This document shows, piece by piece, positions 24,791 through 36,880 of a stretch of DNA of 64,000 bases. Position numbers and translations under genes: made by a program. This DNA is from Odontocerum albicorne (lineage: Eukaryota > Arthropoda > Insecta > Trichoptera > Odontoceridae): the NCBI GenBank assembly GCA_949825065.1, contig OX463849.1:33034043-33098042 (forward strand). The letters are read 5' to 3'. The notes beneath the pieces are model-generated. The model did no database searches, had not been told where the DNA came from, and was given only the letters and a program-made list of their open reading frames with translations. Positions within the stretch are counted from its first letter, which is position 1. Each line of letters starts with the position of its first letter.

Positions 24791-27289
24791 TAGATATTGA
24801 ATAAGCACAAAAATTGTCTGAACAAGTTCCTACACAAACTCAAAAGTGATTTTTTAGCTGTGTTTTGTTTGCATTGTTTTATCTTTTAATTATTTTTATT
24901 AGCTTATCATTTCCTATTTCTTCGTATATGACAGTTAAACTATATAAAAATAGCACTCATTCTGTATATCTATAATAAAATTAGTAATATTTTAAACAAA
25001 AATGAGGAAAAAAATGTAATGCAGTCGCAATACTCTCTGTCGAAGTACATATATCAAGAATATAAAAAGATTCAAGTTGAATCTGCAACCTTTCTCACAG
25101 GAAAACTAAGCGGATGCAGCGAGATTCTCTACCATATCCGTTTCCCACAAGATGTTAGGTCCCAAACAAACAAGCTTTCCGACCCATATCACTTTATATT
25201 ACCAATGCTTTCTAATACAAACGTAGGGTCTTTAAGAAATTTAAATATATAATTTATCGTAATAAGTAAATCCACTTTTTAGCATTTATAATTTTTCAAG
25301 ACGATTAATTTTTTATAAAGGTTTTTGACTCTGTTTGCTAACGAATTGATTTCAAATGTTTACCCTTTGTATTTAAGTCCGTTAATGGGATGTCTCCACT
25401 GTATCTTTCAAATCTTAGTCTGAGGAATATATTTATAATGTAATATTTCTAATCTGTCAATAATAGAAGGTTCGAATCCCAAGTTTAGAGGAGAGTTTGC
25501 TCTCTAAATGGTGCTATATAAATTGTCATTGTCTTCTTCTTAAACTTTCTATAGACTCAAGAGTCTGTCACTGCAGGATTGCCCTCCTGTGATTCTGAGT
25601 TGTCATTGTATTATAATTATCCAGACAAAGATAAAACAATTTTAAGATAATTTAATTAGCTTTAACCTTTTTAGTTCCAGGGTGCTGAAATTAAAACAAG
25701 TTATTCTGAACTTTAAAAAAAATTGAAATCGTCTCTCAGGTATGAAAGAGTGATATCGTTATCATAATTCTATTCAGTGTGTTGCACGTTCCCCGCTTTA
25801 AGTTCTCCTATTACAGAGCAAATACAATTAAAAGATAAGTCTCAGTACACCTGTATATCTTATGAATGGGAACTGTTCACACGCTGTGGTTTTTGTCGAA
25901 ATTTATAGTTTTGATATAGAAATTCAAATATTTCCCACAAGAATCAATTTAGAGTTGGTTTTATATTGTAACAAAAGACGCCTCTTTTTAAATCTGTGTT
26001 GTTTTTCTAACTGAAAAAAAGTTTTTTTTTTTAGTTCATTGTTTTATACTTACAGAATAGAAAAAAAAACTATTTATATTACCCGGTAGAACAGCGATCC
26101 CCTAAGCTAGGTTTCGCGAGGGTATCCCAGGGGATTAGCAAACTATTTCTACAAAAATACTAGAAAATGTCTTCTTCACGCACGTAACTAGCTCAAATGA
26201 ATACACTTTTCAACTGGTGAACTTTAAAATTAAGTAATGTTTCCAAATAGAAGTTCGTAAGTGCCTACCAACTGTGTTTAAGTAAAAACTTGATCCATTC
26301 GTCAAATTAAGACGAATTTAAATAAATTGCATATTTTTTTAAGTTTTTATATTATATAAAATAAAAATTGTGTGCACTCTAATATGAGTTTTATTTCTTA
26401 AACTTAATTAAGAAAGTCAAAAATTATATAGCATGTTTATATTAATTGGGGGTTCATAGCTTTTTAGCCAGATGTCAAGGAATCCGACAGGAAAAAGGTT
26501 TGGAAACTGCTGCCCTTTAAAATTATATTTTATGAAATATTTTAAAACCATATTTTTTTAAATAGTGCTAAATGAGAATTTACATTGAATCGACGGAGTG
26601 AATTTGAAATAATAAAGAAAAACGAATGGACATAAATTTTATAATTGACAACAATTGGTATTGTTGGTTAGATAAAGAACTTCCGCTCGAGGGTTTTGGG
26701 TTTTATTCCTGATGGTCTCCAGGTGCCATCTTTTCCGAGATCCAGTCTTCAGATTTTTCTTATTTCCACTGTAGAGGATGCGCTTTATCCAGAAGAATCG
26801 TCAACTGTCGCGTTCTGGTCATACAACTATTCGTATACATCTGGATATTGCTGGTTTGTGGTAATGTTTGGATGTCTTGGAGTGTCTTGGATAATTAAGT
26901 TGCTTTGTTCTGCCTGGCAAATAAAACCATCTTATTTCCTCTAGAAAGTTCAATTGGTCGATCATAGAAAGTTCTATATCACAAGCATGTCATTTAGTCA
27001 TGCCATAAATGATTTAAGGCATTCGTGTTTGTTTTCATTGCAATTAATAACTTAATTAATTACTACCGACAACTCGGATTCTCAGGTAGAGGAAATAAAG
27101 CTGAAAATTTATGAGGGAGATAGGATTTTAATATAGACTGAATATTCAACAACACTTTGAAACCTGGTAAAATATTTATTAAACTAATCAATCGATGTTA
27201 TCTCACCTTTAAACAGAGAATATTTTTTTAAATGTTTTTTATTTTATGCATTTTAACTACTGTTTCTTCAAAACATATATATGTACAAC
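24791..27289. other. Long non-coding stretch with possible hAT remnant
   Basis: No supported gene. At about 25,463-25,540 GGTTCGAATCCCAAG is followed by GAGAGTTTGCTCTCTAAATG, a dispersed repeat also at 247-290. Ends CAGCGATCCCC (26,092) and GGTTTGGAAACTGCTG (to 26,512) could be terminal repeats of a decayed hAT-type element, but the flanking 8-mers do not match. Confidence 0.4.
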
Positions 27290-27790
27290 CTTTTTTGGGG
27301 TAGACAAAGACCGATATCCACACCTTTGTATCCACATAAAAGACGTTTGCTTCATTACACTCATAAATTTCGTCATACGTGCTCTTTACTTCTCGTACAT
27401 CTTACTTTTGCTAAGTTAAAACTTCTCTAATTATATTGTTCCTAATATCAATTCCTCTTTTTACGTCATCGATGTCAATATTTATATTTGTTTTGTGAGT
27501 CTTTGGAAACGCATTCTTTTGATATATCAAAATCATCTCAAGATTGTTTTTTTCGATTCTAGTCACTCAAAAAACCGTTATCCTTTATCAGGTCATTGCC
27601 AACTATCGAATTTTGTTTGCTAAACACGCATTTTTACCACAATTATTATACTCTTTAATATTCTGGCTTCCCATCCATACATCAGGGTGGGCATTAACTC
27701 ACCACTGTGTACTATACTATTTAAAGACTTCGAAATTACTTTCTTGGCAAATTCAGTTCGTAGTGCCCCTTTTGTCTGTTTCGTGCCACA
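27290..27790 (-). pseudogene. LINE reverse-transcriptase fragment (thumb region)
   Basis: The minus strand contains GALRTEFAKKVISKSL and, a few residues on, LMPTLMYGWEARILK. This is the landmark (AK..VYNSIV.PTLMYGSEAWTL) that follows the RT catalytic core in many insect LINEs. Broken frames continue to about 27,290. Confidence 0.65.
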
Positions 27791-28855
27791 ACACACCCTG
27801 CAATATTTCTCCCAATACCTTACCATCTCTGGAAAACTCCAGATGCCATGGATCGCACCAACGTCTGAAAGACTTTCAAGAAAAAAATACAGAAAAAAAA
27901 TCGTGCGTACTTTGTGCATATCGCTAGAAAGAATAATAAAAGTCTGGAGAACTTGACGACCACGGGTGCAATTAAGGGAACGTGAACACGTGGAAGGTGT
28001 TCTATGAAATGAACGGACCAAAGAACGGAGTTAGCAGGATCCTTTCTAAGTGCTGCATTCAACGTACCCCAAGACCGGGAGGAATGAAGACAGGTGGTAC
28101 GCTGAGTTCGAGACATAGCAGAGAACCACGACGCTCAGCATTGAGCACACGGTAAATAATAAATAAGTTTAAAACTATGGCAATTTTTCATTAAATTGTC
28201 GGGCAATTTAGTGTTAAACCGACGCGTTGTTAAAACCACGACACGTAAGTTAATCGAGCTCTTTTTTGCGTAGTCATTGTTCGCACGAAACTAATTTTCT
28301 TGCTTGACATGTTTCATGCCATAAAATCAGCAATCTCATTGCTTTTCATGATGAATTATATATTAAAGAAACTGTATTTTCTACCCTAAATAAATTAGCG
28401 ATATACATTTTTCAATTACTCGTATCTTACTTATCATGCTACGTCCCTGGCCTAAAAACATTCCGTCTCTACTTAATATATTTTTCTTGAGTAAAAAATT
28501 TTTAAAAGTATTGTTTTTAACTTAATTCACACAAAATATAGTGATATAAAAGTGTGATTAATATTAATCTATTGTTGCTGAGAAAGTAACAATTGAGTAA
28601 CTCCATGTCTAGTTTGGTGGATATTTTTAATTTCGATGTTGTTGAGTTCAGGAGGGTCCTTCTCTGACATTTTCTTAGTCTTAGGTCATGACTTACTATT
28701 ACATTTTCATTTTGTTTTACTCGTTTTTTTTTGTTAAAAAATTATTTAGCATTTCCTTTTATTACATTTAATTTTTTTTCATTCACTGTTGTAACCTGCG
28801 TGTTTTCATATACCATATCTATTCTGCATTGTACTTATATTTTATTTATTATTTA
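27791..28855. other. Non-coding stretch with a less AT-rich island
   Basis: 28,000-28,150 has higher GC (GAACGTGAACACGTGG, CCGGGAGGAATGAAGACAGG) and short overlapping ORFs on both strands, but nothing recognisable. Probably another unidentified repeat. The rest is AT-rich. Confidence 0.35.
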
Positions 28856-28857
28856 GT

Positions 28858-29045
28858 AAACGTTGATACATCACCTGGGGGTTGCGGATTCGATGCCCTT
28901 TGGAACCCAGATTTTATAAAAAGGATTCCAGTTTGGTTTTCATTTAACGCTTCTTTAACATATATTCAGTTGCTTGTAAGAGATTGTAACATAGCAATAC
29001 CCCCGTCAGGTTGTACTGTATACAACGAAAGCGTAACTGTTATTT
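28858..29045 (+). repeat. SINE family 1 copy
   Basis: Head truncated. B-box region GGTTGCGGATTCGATGCCC, then TGGAACCCAGATTTTATAAA, GGATTCCAGTTTGGTTTTCA and tail GTAAGAGATTGTAACATAGC, ending GTTGTACTGTATACAACG. Confidence 0.7.
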
Positions 29046-30310
29046 ATTTTACACGTAATAAGAAATATACATAATTTGCGAAAAAACAAGTAATTTAATT
29101 TGGACACATAATTTTAATGGATCTGGGTTTGTTGCCTTTCATTTGACGTATCCCCAGTAAACTAGGCTTTTGCCTGTATCTCACTGAGTAATACAATACA
29201 ATATTTTGTAAGGACTCTTGAGTGTCGTATAATTTTCAAATAAATACATGAATAAAGAGGTATCCATTATATTTAACTTTTTCTGAAAAACATATTCTTC
29301 AGAAAACTAAGTGTTAACATACTGTGATTTCTGTGGGCATTAGTTACAATTAAATTGGGATTCAATTTTGAACAATTGTAAAAATGTGGGATTGCAACCT
29401 CCTGTTAGATTTTTATTAGATAAACGGATGTTTTTTTGTATTAAAACACCTTTTATAATTTAGTTATTAGATATCACAGGAGAAAAATTAATCAAAATTA
29501 TGCTTTTATTATTTATTTACTGAAACAAGACTTTGGGTAACAATTTTTTTATGAATTATTTAACATACACACATATTTTGCATACGTTACAAGTAAAAAT
29601 TGATTTTAATAAAATATAAGCGCAATATAGTATGTAAAATAAACATTTTTTGTAGGTATTGAATTTCATTAAAGAACACATGGCAAGAAAAATAAATCAT
29701 TTTTATTTAAATTAACATATTGCCATGATTTAAAAAAAATAAGTTTAACTAAATCTATTTTATTTCAATCTGTTTTATTAGAATTTTGAGAATGAATTGG
29801 TTATTGGCGTTCTTGTTTGTAATCCGTAGTTAGTTTTTTTATTCAATTTAACAAATATTGCATAGATATCAAACATTTTTTTATACATAGTTTTATTACA
29901 TGTACTGTATAAATTTTTTACCTGACAAACTTAAGTGGACTTTTTTAATCAAACTTGGAAACATTTAGAAAAAAAAGTAATGCTGTAAACCTTACTTAGC
30001 TTAAGGTACAATTTCCACTATATACATTTTTTCAAAACCTCTGTGTAAATGTAATATCTACAAAAGCTCGTGATGGCATGAATAAACCAATAAAATACTT
30101 CCAGAATTTATATACCAATCGCCTTAATCACCGTTCAAACACGACATTTGATCATAATTTCCTAATTGTTCCTTTGGAGCTGTGTAAGTTGTAAATTTCT
30201 CGGAGCAGGGATACCCAACCAAAGGTGTAAAGCCTTAGAAGGAGGCAAATTCATTTCAACAAAATGAAAATTTAAAGCTTTACGTCGATAATTTTTATTG
30301 TTAACTATGA
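29046..30310. other. AT-rich non-coding stretch
   Basis: No gene, repeat array or SINE head seen. Confidence 0.5.
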
Positions 30311-30316
30311 ATATAA

Positions 30317-30410
30317 CTAGACGACCGCCATGACCTAGTTGGTAAGACGCCTGTCTTATGGATTCAATAAGACTGTGTTCAATTCCCGTTTGTGTCTGTT
30401 TTTTTCCTAT
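30317..30410 (+). repeat. SINE family 1 head
   Basis: GACCTAGTTGGTAAGACGCC (A box) and TGTTCAATTCCCG (degenerate B box). A second copy follows about 50 bp downstream. Confidence 0.65.
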
Positions 30411-30451
30411 GATTTTCAGTCTAGTTTCTACCTTTTTTTTATTAAATACAA

Positions 30452-30640
30452 ATGGTGACCTTTGTGGCCTAGTTGGTAAAACGTATGTCTTCTGACTCGT
30501 GGACTGCGGGTTCGATTCCCATTGATTCTCAAATTTAAAAAAATATTTCACTTAAGACCTCTTTAACATCATTTGGATAAGTTGGAAGAGATTACAACAT
30601 GGCAATAAACTCGCCAAGTTTTACTGTGTATAACAAGAAT
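30452..30640 (+). repeat. SINE family 1 copy, near full length
   Basis: Starts GACCTTTGTGGCCTAGTTGG, with B box GCGGGTTCGATTCCCATTG, body TTTCACTTAAGACCTC, and tail GTTGGAAGAGATTACAACAT then GGCAATAAACTCGCCAAG and ACTGTGTATAAC. A good reference copy for the family (~190 bp). Confidence 0.8.
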
Positions 30641-30894
30641 TACTTTATAAATTTTCTGGTTTTCACTTCATCTTTCTAGTTGGTTGTACGAACTTATTAT
30701 TAACTTATTATTAACTTATTATCCATACATCAAATGCGTTATGTAATACAATAACACCTATATACTACAAATGTTTGTAAAATGAAATAACAATACTTAA
30801 ATCAGATTATAGAGATATTTTATTTGTGCCTATATTCCGAACATAGACTTGTACTACGCTCAAACAGATATTTTTTATTGGCTTACTCAGTTTA

Positions 30895-31285
30895 CCGCTC
30901 TTCTTTTTTTTAATCGTCCTTTACTGTTCATGCAGCGATGCTCTAGAACCAGTTACAAATTTATGCTAGACTTGCTCCGTCATTGGCATGTTATAAAAAG
31001 ATACTGAAAAAACTCTTAACAGGAATGAAACACGTTATATTAAAGACTGTATAACGTGTTTCATTCTTGATTTTTCTTTCCTCTCCATCATTCCTTCTTT
31101 TTCCTTTGATTGATGATATATCACTTTCATTTTTACCATCTGTATTATTCATGAAATTGTTAAAGGGAATAATTATTTGAATACTTTTTTCGCGACCATG
31201 TAATTTAATTTTGTCTGGTTGGTCGAAAGAGATTATCACCTGGCAATAAGCCCGCCAGATTGCTTTACTATAAAGTATTAAATAA
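30895..31285 (+). repeat. SINE family 2 copy, near full length
   Basis: Starts near CGTCCTTTACTGTTCATGCA, continues through GCTCTAGAACCAGTTACAAA, CCTTTGATTGATGATATATC, and ends in TGGTCGAAAGAGATTATCAC, GGCAATAAGCCCGCCAG and (AAAT)n. This copy carries a local palindrome at about 31,023-31,066 (ATGAAACACGTTATA / TATAACGTGTTTCAT) not present in the other copies. Confidence 0.75.
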
Positions 31286-32093
31286 ATAAATAATATTTGT
31301 TAATTGATGTAATTCTTTAAGAATTCAATTACAAAAGATCAAATAGTGTCCTATTAATTATTTTTTTAAATCACATCACAAATATCTCATGACATACTCG
31401 TAGAACCTAAACTCACGTTTAAAAAATCAATATAAATTAATTAAGCACGTTTAACTTCAGTTGATTTATACTTCCATTCAAAACAAATTAAGGCACTAAT
31501 TTGTCATTAGTTTTTTTTAAGTCGTAGAAATTAAAAGGTTTCGCATACCGGATTAAGACAATCAAACAATTAATAGTTTCCGACAACGTTTTTGATGGTA
31601 ACACAAACAACCAAGACATGTCTTCAGCATTCCTCATCGAAATGTAATGTTTCCTACAATACTGTTCTTGCTTAGATAGATGAACAAAGCACTAAATCAT
31701 CATAGACAACTTCCTGTTTTGAGCAGTCAGCGAATTCGTGAATCAGATTTGTCTAAGCCAATGTACCCATTTGTTGAATCTTAGAGAGGATTCTGTTTGA
31801 TGTTACAAGGTAGCCTTTGACAAATCTAGATATGGAATAAACATGGCGTTTGTCGGCTTTTGTAGGAAATTGTATTTTATTTATTTATTAACGGGCGATT
31901 TCGAACATTAACAATTTTCATAAAATATTCAGATTGCGAGTCAATACAGAACTACAAAAAAAATCATTATTCTTACATGATTAATATAAAGTAATTCCTC
32001 CATATTCGCGGCTGTTGGTTCTAAGAAACAAGCGCGTAAATGGAATTATTGAATGCTTAATAAATATAATAAATAGACAATGTATATAGCACC
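31286..32093. other. AT-rich non-coding stretch
   Basis: No gene or repeat recognised. Confidence 0.45.
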
Positions 32094-32603
32094 TTTTAGA
32101 GCAGTGTTCCCCAACCTTTTTAGACCTGTGGGCCGGTAAAAAAGGAAATTTTTTTCGCGGTCCACTAATACTGAAATAAAAATGTTTTTTTTATTAAATA
32201 TTTTTTTAATCTTATATTGTGACAGATGGACATATGTAACTATAATTGACAAATATACATATAACAGTTAAACAATTTTAATTGTAACATTGTCTGATAT
32301 AATTAAAATTTAACAAAAACCATGGGGTTTTTGCAACAAACTAATGCGAAACCTGCTGTTGATCTTTGCTAACATATTGGATATTCTTGGCTGCAGTGCT
32401 GTCTCTGACAGACGAAGTGCTGCATTTACGTCCAGTCTATTCCTGTGTTTCGATTTTATTGAGGACATGGATGAAAATCCTATATTTAATATTTTTGCAT
32501 GGCGAATTTCTTGAAATTTGGTATATTGTTTGCGGCCCGGCGGAAAGTCTCTGCGGTCCGGCACCGGGCCGCGGGCCACCGGTTGGGGAACACTGTTTTA
32601 GAG
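32094..32603 (-). mobile_element. Non-autonomous hAT transposon with intact 8-bp target duplication
   Basis: The 494-bp element (32,102-32,595) has 15-bp perfect terminal inverted repeats CAGTGTTCCCCAACC / GGTTGGGGAACACTG and is flanked by TTTTAGAG on both sides (32,094-32,101 and 32,596-32,603). An 8-bp duplication and CAGNG ends are diagnostic of hAT. The minus strand holds a remnant of the transposase C-terminus: MSSIKSKHRNRLDVNAALRL (about 32,395-32,475), similar to the end of hAT-derived ZBED/FAM200-type proteins. It is an internal-deletion derivative of a larger autonomous element and cannot move by itself. Intact ends and duplication suggest a fairly young insertion. Confidence 0.9.
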
Positions 32604-32789
32604 TCTTGATTCTTCTCAAAGGCGCTAAAATTTGAAAATCAATCTCACTTTTATTGATAGATTGAAAAAAACACAAAATAAATATATAAAAAACAAAGTC
32701 GATTGTAAGGTGATGGCTGAAGCCATTAAATTAGGTGCTTTTCCGCATCTGTACATATTTAAAAAAACATATTTGCTATGCACAATTGT

Positions 32790-33015
32790 GGAATATATTA
32801 TAAAAACATATTGTGGAAGAGGAAGACCGTGGAAACGTGTCTGGATCAAGTGGACTAGATTTTCAATGAAGGTGAAATGAGATGTATGACTAATAGAAGA
32901 TTGTGCGTGACAAGATGTATGAATATGGAGGAGCTGAAAATTGTGCGCTTTGATAGAAAAGTTTGAAGATCTGTTCTCTCTGCCTATCCCGCAAGGGACA
33001 CGACGTGATGATATG
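32790..33015 (+). pseudogene. LINE C-terminal fragment with 3' end
   Basis: CGRGRPWKRVWIKWTRFSMK (32,812-32,871) matches the GRGRPRKTW-DQV landmark. After stops comes FEDLFSLPIPQGTRRDDM (about 32,963-33,016), the ending also seen at 14.7-15.1 kb and 60.6-60.8 kb. Confidence 0.65.
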
Positions 33016-34405
33016 TATGTGTATGTATAATTGATACGAAAACCGCAGAAAAAATTCTAAGGGCTGACGAACTACAACGAAACCCATGTGGATCTTCCGA
33101 TATGAGATAATAAGATAATCGGCTTTAGGTGGAGTGTAGTGTATCTGTGTAGTGTTCTTATTCAACCATATGTTTTGAGACTCAAAGACTCCCATTAAGT
33201 GTTGTATTTAAGTGCTTCCTAAAGCTACACACGCTACCCATCGAAAACTGATATGACACCATACATATTAGTATATTTTATGAATAATTAATTTAATCTG
33301 GTACATATTCAATATGACATTTTAAAACCAAAAAGATTATTGGTTCATTAAATAATACGCAACAATTATATAATTGTTGTAATAATAAAATAAACATGAC
33401 GAAATTACGAAAAATACACTTTTATCGACCTAAATCACTTCAGGAATACCCTTATAGAAAAAAAAAGTGTAACCGAGTAGAAAAAGTCACGTCTGGCAGC
33501 TACTCCAGTATTTGAGAGTGATCTAATGTGTGTCATCTTTTACGTAACTCTTCTTCCCAGATATTTTCTACTTAAACATAGTTAAAAATGATTTAGTTAT
33601 TTTTTAATGAGTCTATTTCACAATATTTTTATGAGAGCTATACGATTTATTTAAATGAAGAAACATATAGATGTATCGGCGTTCCAAGTGAGGGACTATC
33701 GAAGAGTATTCCTGAACCATGATCGGTTTAGGAAGCTTGGATCTAGATTGAATTATATTATAGAATCCAAGATGATAGGTGAAAAATAAATCTACTTCTT
33801 TTAATGTGAAAAAACGTCGAAGTGAGAACTCACACGCAGAATTATTTGGCAACGGTGATTCCTGCATTCTTATAAAATATGTCGATTTTCTTAGAAATCT
33901 CAAAGCACCGAGTTAGTGCTCCAAGAACACGTTGATGGTGAACATTCTTTGCGTTAACTCTTAGTGATTCAGAGCTTTTCCAGGAAAGAATTGATGATTT
34001 TCTACATAACTGTCGTATTCCACTTAGAGTTATACTTTGTAAAAATATATTGACCTTGAAATATACTCTCGTAATTGGATCATTAATCTCTTTTGAGTTA
34101 ATCAACAAGGGTTTGATTATTTTATTTTAAACTCGAGGATTGAAATTCTAAAAAGTTATTTTTTTTACTATCAAACGGTATCCTTTAACATTTCCCAATT
34201 AATGAATCAGGCATATTGAAGACGGTATTCTGATGATTTTATTGTCTTTGGTCCCTTTATTCAACCTTTTGGATTTATAACCACTAAAGTAGGTATGAAG
34301 TTCACCGTTCTTCGTTGCATATGTTAGTAACACTACCGTTACATGAAGAGGCAACAACACAAGTGCATGTACTGGACGCGTGCTATCATTTTTTAATTAC
34401 ACATT
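33016..34405. other. AT-rich non-coding stretch
   Basis: Chance ORFs on the minus strand at 33,613-34,108 have no recognisable domain. No other feature seen. Confidence 0.45.
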
Positions 34406-34409
34406 TGTT

Positions 34410-34600
34410 ATATACAGTATAACCTGATGGGATTATTGCCATGTGGAGACCTCTTCCAACTAACACTTTTTGCAGTATTGTTACTTGATAAAATATTTTA
34501 TTAGATTAAGACCCTTTTTCGGATACCTTCGGGTATCGAACTTGAAATCCTCGGATGGAAGACAATTGTCTCAACCAACTAGGCCACGAAAGTTGTCAAA
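34410..34600 (-). repeat. SINE family 1 copy, minus strand
   Basis: Tail TATACAGTATAACCTGATGG and ATTGCCATGTGGAGACCTCT, then head with GGGTATCGAACTTGAAATCC and AACCAACTAGGCCACGAAAG. Near full length. Confidence 0.75.
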
Positions 34601-34689
34601 AATTGGTGGAAATGTCGTGAAAACTCGTGGTTTCGTTTAAATAAATATTTTCTAAAAGTCTCAGACATACTCGTATAGTAATATTCGCT

Positions 34690-34957
34690 ATCGTCCTATA
34701 CAGTACAAACATTCGAGTATATTGCGATGTGGCAATCTCTTACATTAAATGAGAAAGATGTTTTTTTAACTTGGCAAGTTTATTGCCATGTGGCAATCTC
34801 TTCCAACCAACCAGAAAGACGTTTTTATAGGCCCTAAGTGTTAACCAGACTGGAATCCTATTTAAAAATCTGGGTTCCAGCGGGGATCGAACCCGCAACC
34901 TCCGGATCGGCAGACAAGTGTTTTACCACCAGGGCATGGAGATCGTCTGTTTGTTTT
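34690..34957 (-). repeat. SINE family 1 copies in tandem, minus strand
   Basis: A partial tail at 34,695-34,770 (ATACAGTACAAACATTCGAG, GATGTGGCAATCTCTTACAT) is followed by a nearly complete copy from about 34,780, with GCCATGTGGCAATCTCTTCC, GGGTTCCAGCGGGGATCGAA and ACCAGGGCATGGAGATCG. Two insertions in the same orientation lie next to each other. Confidence 0.75.
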
Positions 34958-34984
34958 ATGTTTATGAGGCCTAAAGCGAAAACT

Positions 34985-35245
34985 ATATAAATAAATAAAT
35001 AAATAAATATTAGGTTTATTGACAGCAACATAGTATGTACAAGATCACACCTGAATAACACTTCTAAAACACATAAATTGCAGACAATACATCAGACACA
35101 GAAGCTGTCAAAAGGTCTGGGCTCATCTAATAGCATCCCCTCGGCCAAAATACACCCCACCAATATAGGGCAAACCCAGCCACGGGGACACCAGATGTTT
35201 TTCAGCCCACACCCTATATGGGTACACTTAAAAATAAAAGGCTAC
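34985..35245 (+). repeat. Dispersed repeat, unclassified (copy A)
   Basis: AAATAAATATTAGGTTTATT with GACAGCAACATAGTATGTAC, then GGTCTGGGCTCATCTAATAG, CGGCCAAAATACACCCCACC, and TTTTTCAGCCCACACCC. The same blocks appear at 52,345-52,440 and 52,690-52,835 in the same orientation with ~250 bp extra between them. No ORF. Confidence 0.65.
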
Positions 35246-35632
35246 CAAGACGACTCGAACTAGTACGATAAGTATAGCTAATTCTTACTATTATTTTTTG
35301 CAGACAAACTTAATTTATTTTTCAAGCAAACCATTATTTTCGTTGGCTATAAATTCAATTGAGAAGTAAATATTCTACATTTTTCGAATCATAGTATAAA
35401 AACCAAACCCATACTACGGCTGTCGCCAAAGAAAGAATACGAGAATTGAATTTTGAATACAAGAGAGCGAGAGAGGAATACTTGGATTCTCTCCGAAAGT
35501 AATTCGAAAATTTGAATCTCGGTGGGTCCGTGATAAATGAAAAGATGAAAACTATACTGAACGAATTTTAAATACCTAGCTAACAATTTTTGAACCGGTA
35601 TAAAAGGGGACGTTGTATAAATGATATATACT

Positions 35633-35682
35633 AACAAATTCTACATTTATGAATATATATTTTCATAAATGTAGAATTTGTT
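35633..35682. repeat. Perfect 21-bp-arm palindrome
   Basis: AACAAATTCTACATTTATGA... (35,633-35,653) is the exact reverse complement of 35,662-35,682, with an 8-nt AT loop. It could form a hairpin or cruciform. Confidence 0.9.
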
Positions 35683-36395
35683 TTACTTCCGTGAATATTT
35701 CACGAGTTGCAACTAGTATATATTATTTTTATAGAAATTCACCTCCAAAATGTTGTACAAGATTGAATCAATTCTCAAAATTATAACAACCAAATGAGTT
35801 CGACTGTATAAGGTCAAAATACGAGTATATGTAAACGTCAAAGAACAGTGGAGTAAGAACGCAACCCTGACTTACTCCATATTATTCTCGGAAATCACAT
35901 TACGGAAACAAAAACATGCGTGAAATGTCTTTATATAAAAAAAACTCCACTCTCTCAATCACTGAATGACAACATTCTTGACAAACGGCCAAAAAATAAT
36001 CGGGTGCAAATTTTATGAATCAAACTGTGGAATCTTTCCATGAAGCTGTATTTCAATTTAAAAATCTGAGAATTTTGTGATTTCTTGGTAAACGCTTACA
36101 GATTATTTTACTATATGTATAATTTACAATGCTTGGAATTTTTATTAGATAGTAGTGAAATTTGGCGCGATACACACAATTCGATCATGTTAATTAGATT
36201 TATTTTATATGTTTGTGATATCTGGTAAAATTCTACTAAGTGAAAAAATATTTCGTAAAGTACCCTTAACAAATCCGAAATAGTATTTTGAATATGTTAA
36301 AGAGCGTTACCGAGGGACAATATTTACATATACGAGTATACTCGGTGGGTTGGAGTGTTGTTACCAGATGAACTCTTTTAGCAGACTTTTTTATT
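35683..36395. other. Non-coding stretch
   Basis: 35,800-36,060 resembles decayed antisense or sense LINE sequence (ACGCAACCCTGACTTACTCC) but is too eroded to place. The rest is AT-rich. Confidence 0.35.
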
Positions 36396-36399
36396 TAAG

Positions 36400-36482
36400 T
36401 TTTTGAGTACCATCGAGAAGCGAACCCGAGCTCCCCTGATGGAATTCAAACGTCTTATCAACTTACCTACGTAGATCGATGA
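36400..36482 (-). repeat. SINE family 1 head, minus strand
   Basis: GTACCATCGAGAAGCGAACC (inverted B box) and TCAACTTACCTACGTAGATC (inverted A-box region). Degenerate. Confidence 0.5.
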
Positions 36483-36626
36483 CTCTAATCGAATAATTTT
36501 AATATATTTTCTTAAAGGCAATCCCACCCAAACTAGGATGATTTGTGTCATCAAATTCAAGTCACTATGCATTTATACGAGTCAATATAATAAAATTATT
36601 TATTTTTTTAAATAACAATTTTAGAT

Positions 36627-36880
36627 AATTTAAAGGTTCAGCTGATTAAGCTTCACATAAAAAAAATGAGAATTCTACACAATTTAAAGTTTCAGCTGAT
36701 TAAGCTTCATATAATAAAAATGAGAATTCTACACAATTTAAAGATTCAGCTGATTAAGCTTCATATAATAAAAATGAGAATTCTACACAATTTAAAGATT
36801 CAGCTGATTAAGCTTCATATAATAAAAATGAGAATTCTACACAATTTAAAGATTCAGCTGATTAAGCTTCAAAAATTTAA
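36627..36880. repeat. Tandem repeat, 54 bp x 5
   Basis: TTCAGCTGATTAAGCTTCA starts at 36,637, 36,691, 36,745, 36,799 and 36,853, exactly 54 bp apart. Units also hold ATGAGAATTCTACACAATTT. Because 54 is divisible by three, one frame stays open (80 codons, an 18-residue repeat), but nothing else supports coding. Confidence 0.95.

Noticed and set aside
26092..26512. Second hAT element
   Set aside because: The ends look similar to hAT termini, but inverted repeats are weak and the flanking 8-mers (CGGTAGAA and CCCTTTAA) do not match.
27544..27956. Overlapping plus-strand ORFs of 127 and 89 codons
   Set aside because: They are antisense to the LINE remnant containing LMPTLMYGWEA on the minus strand.
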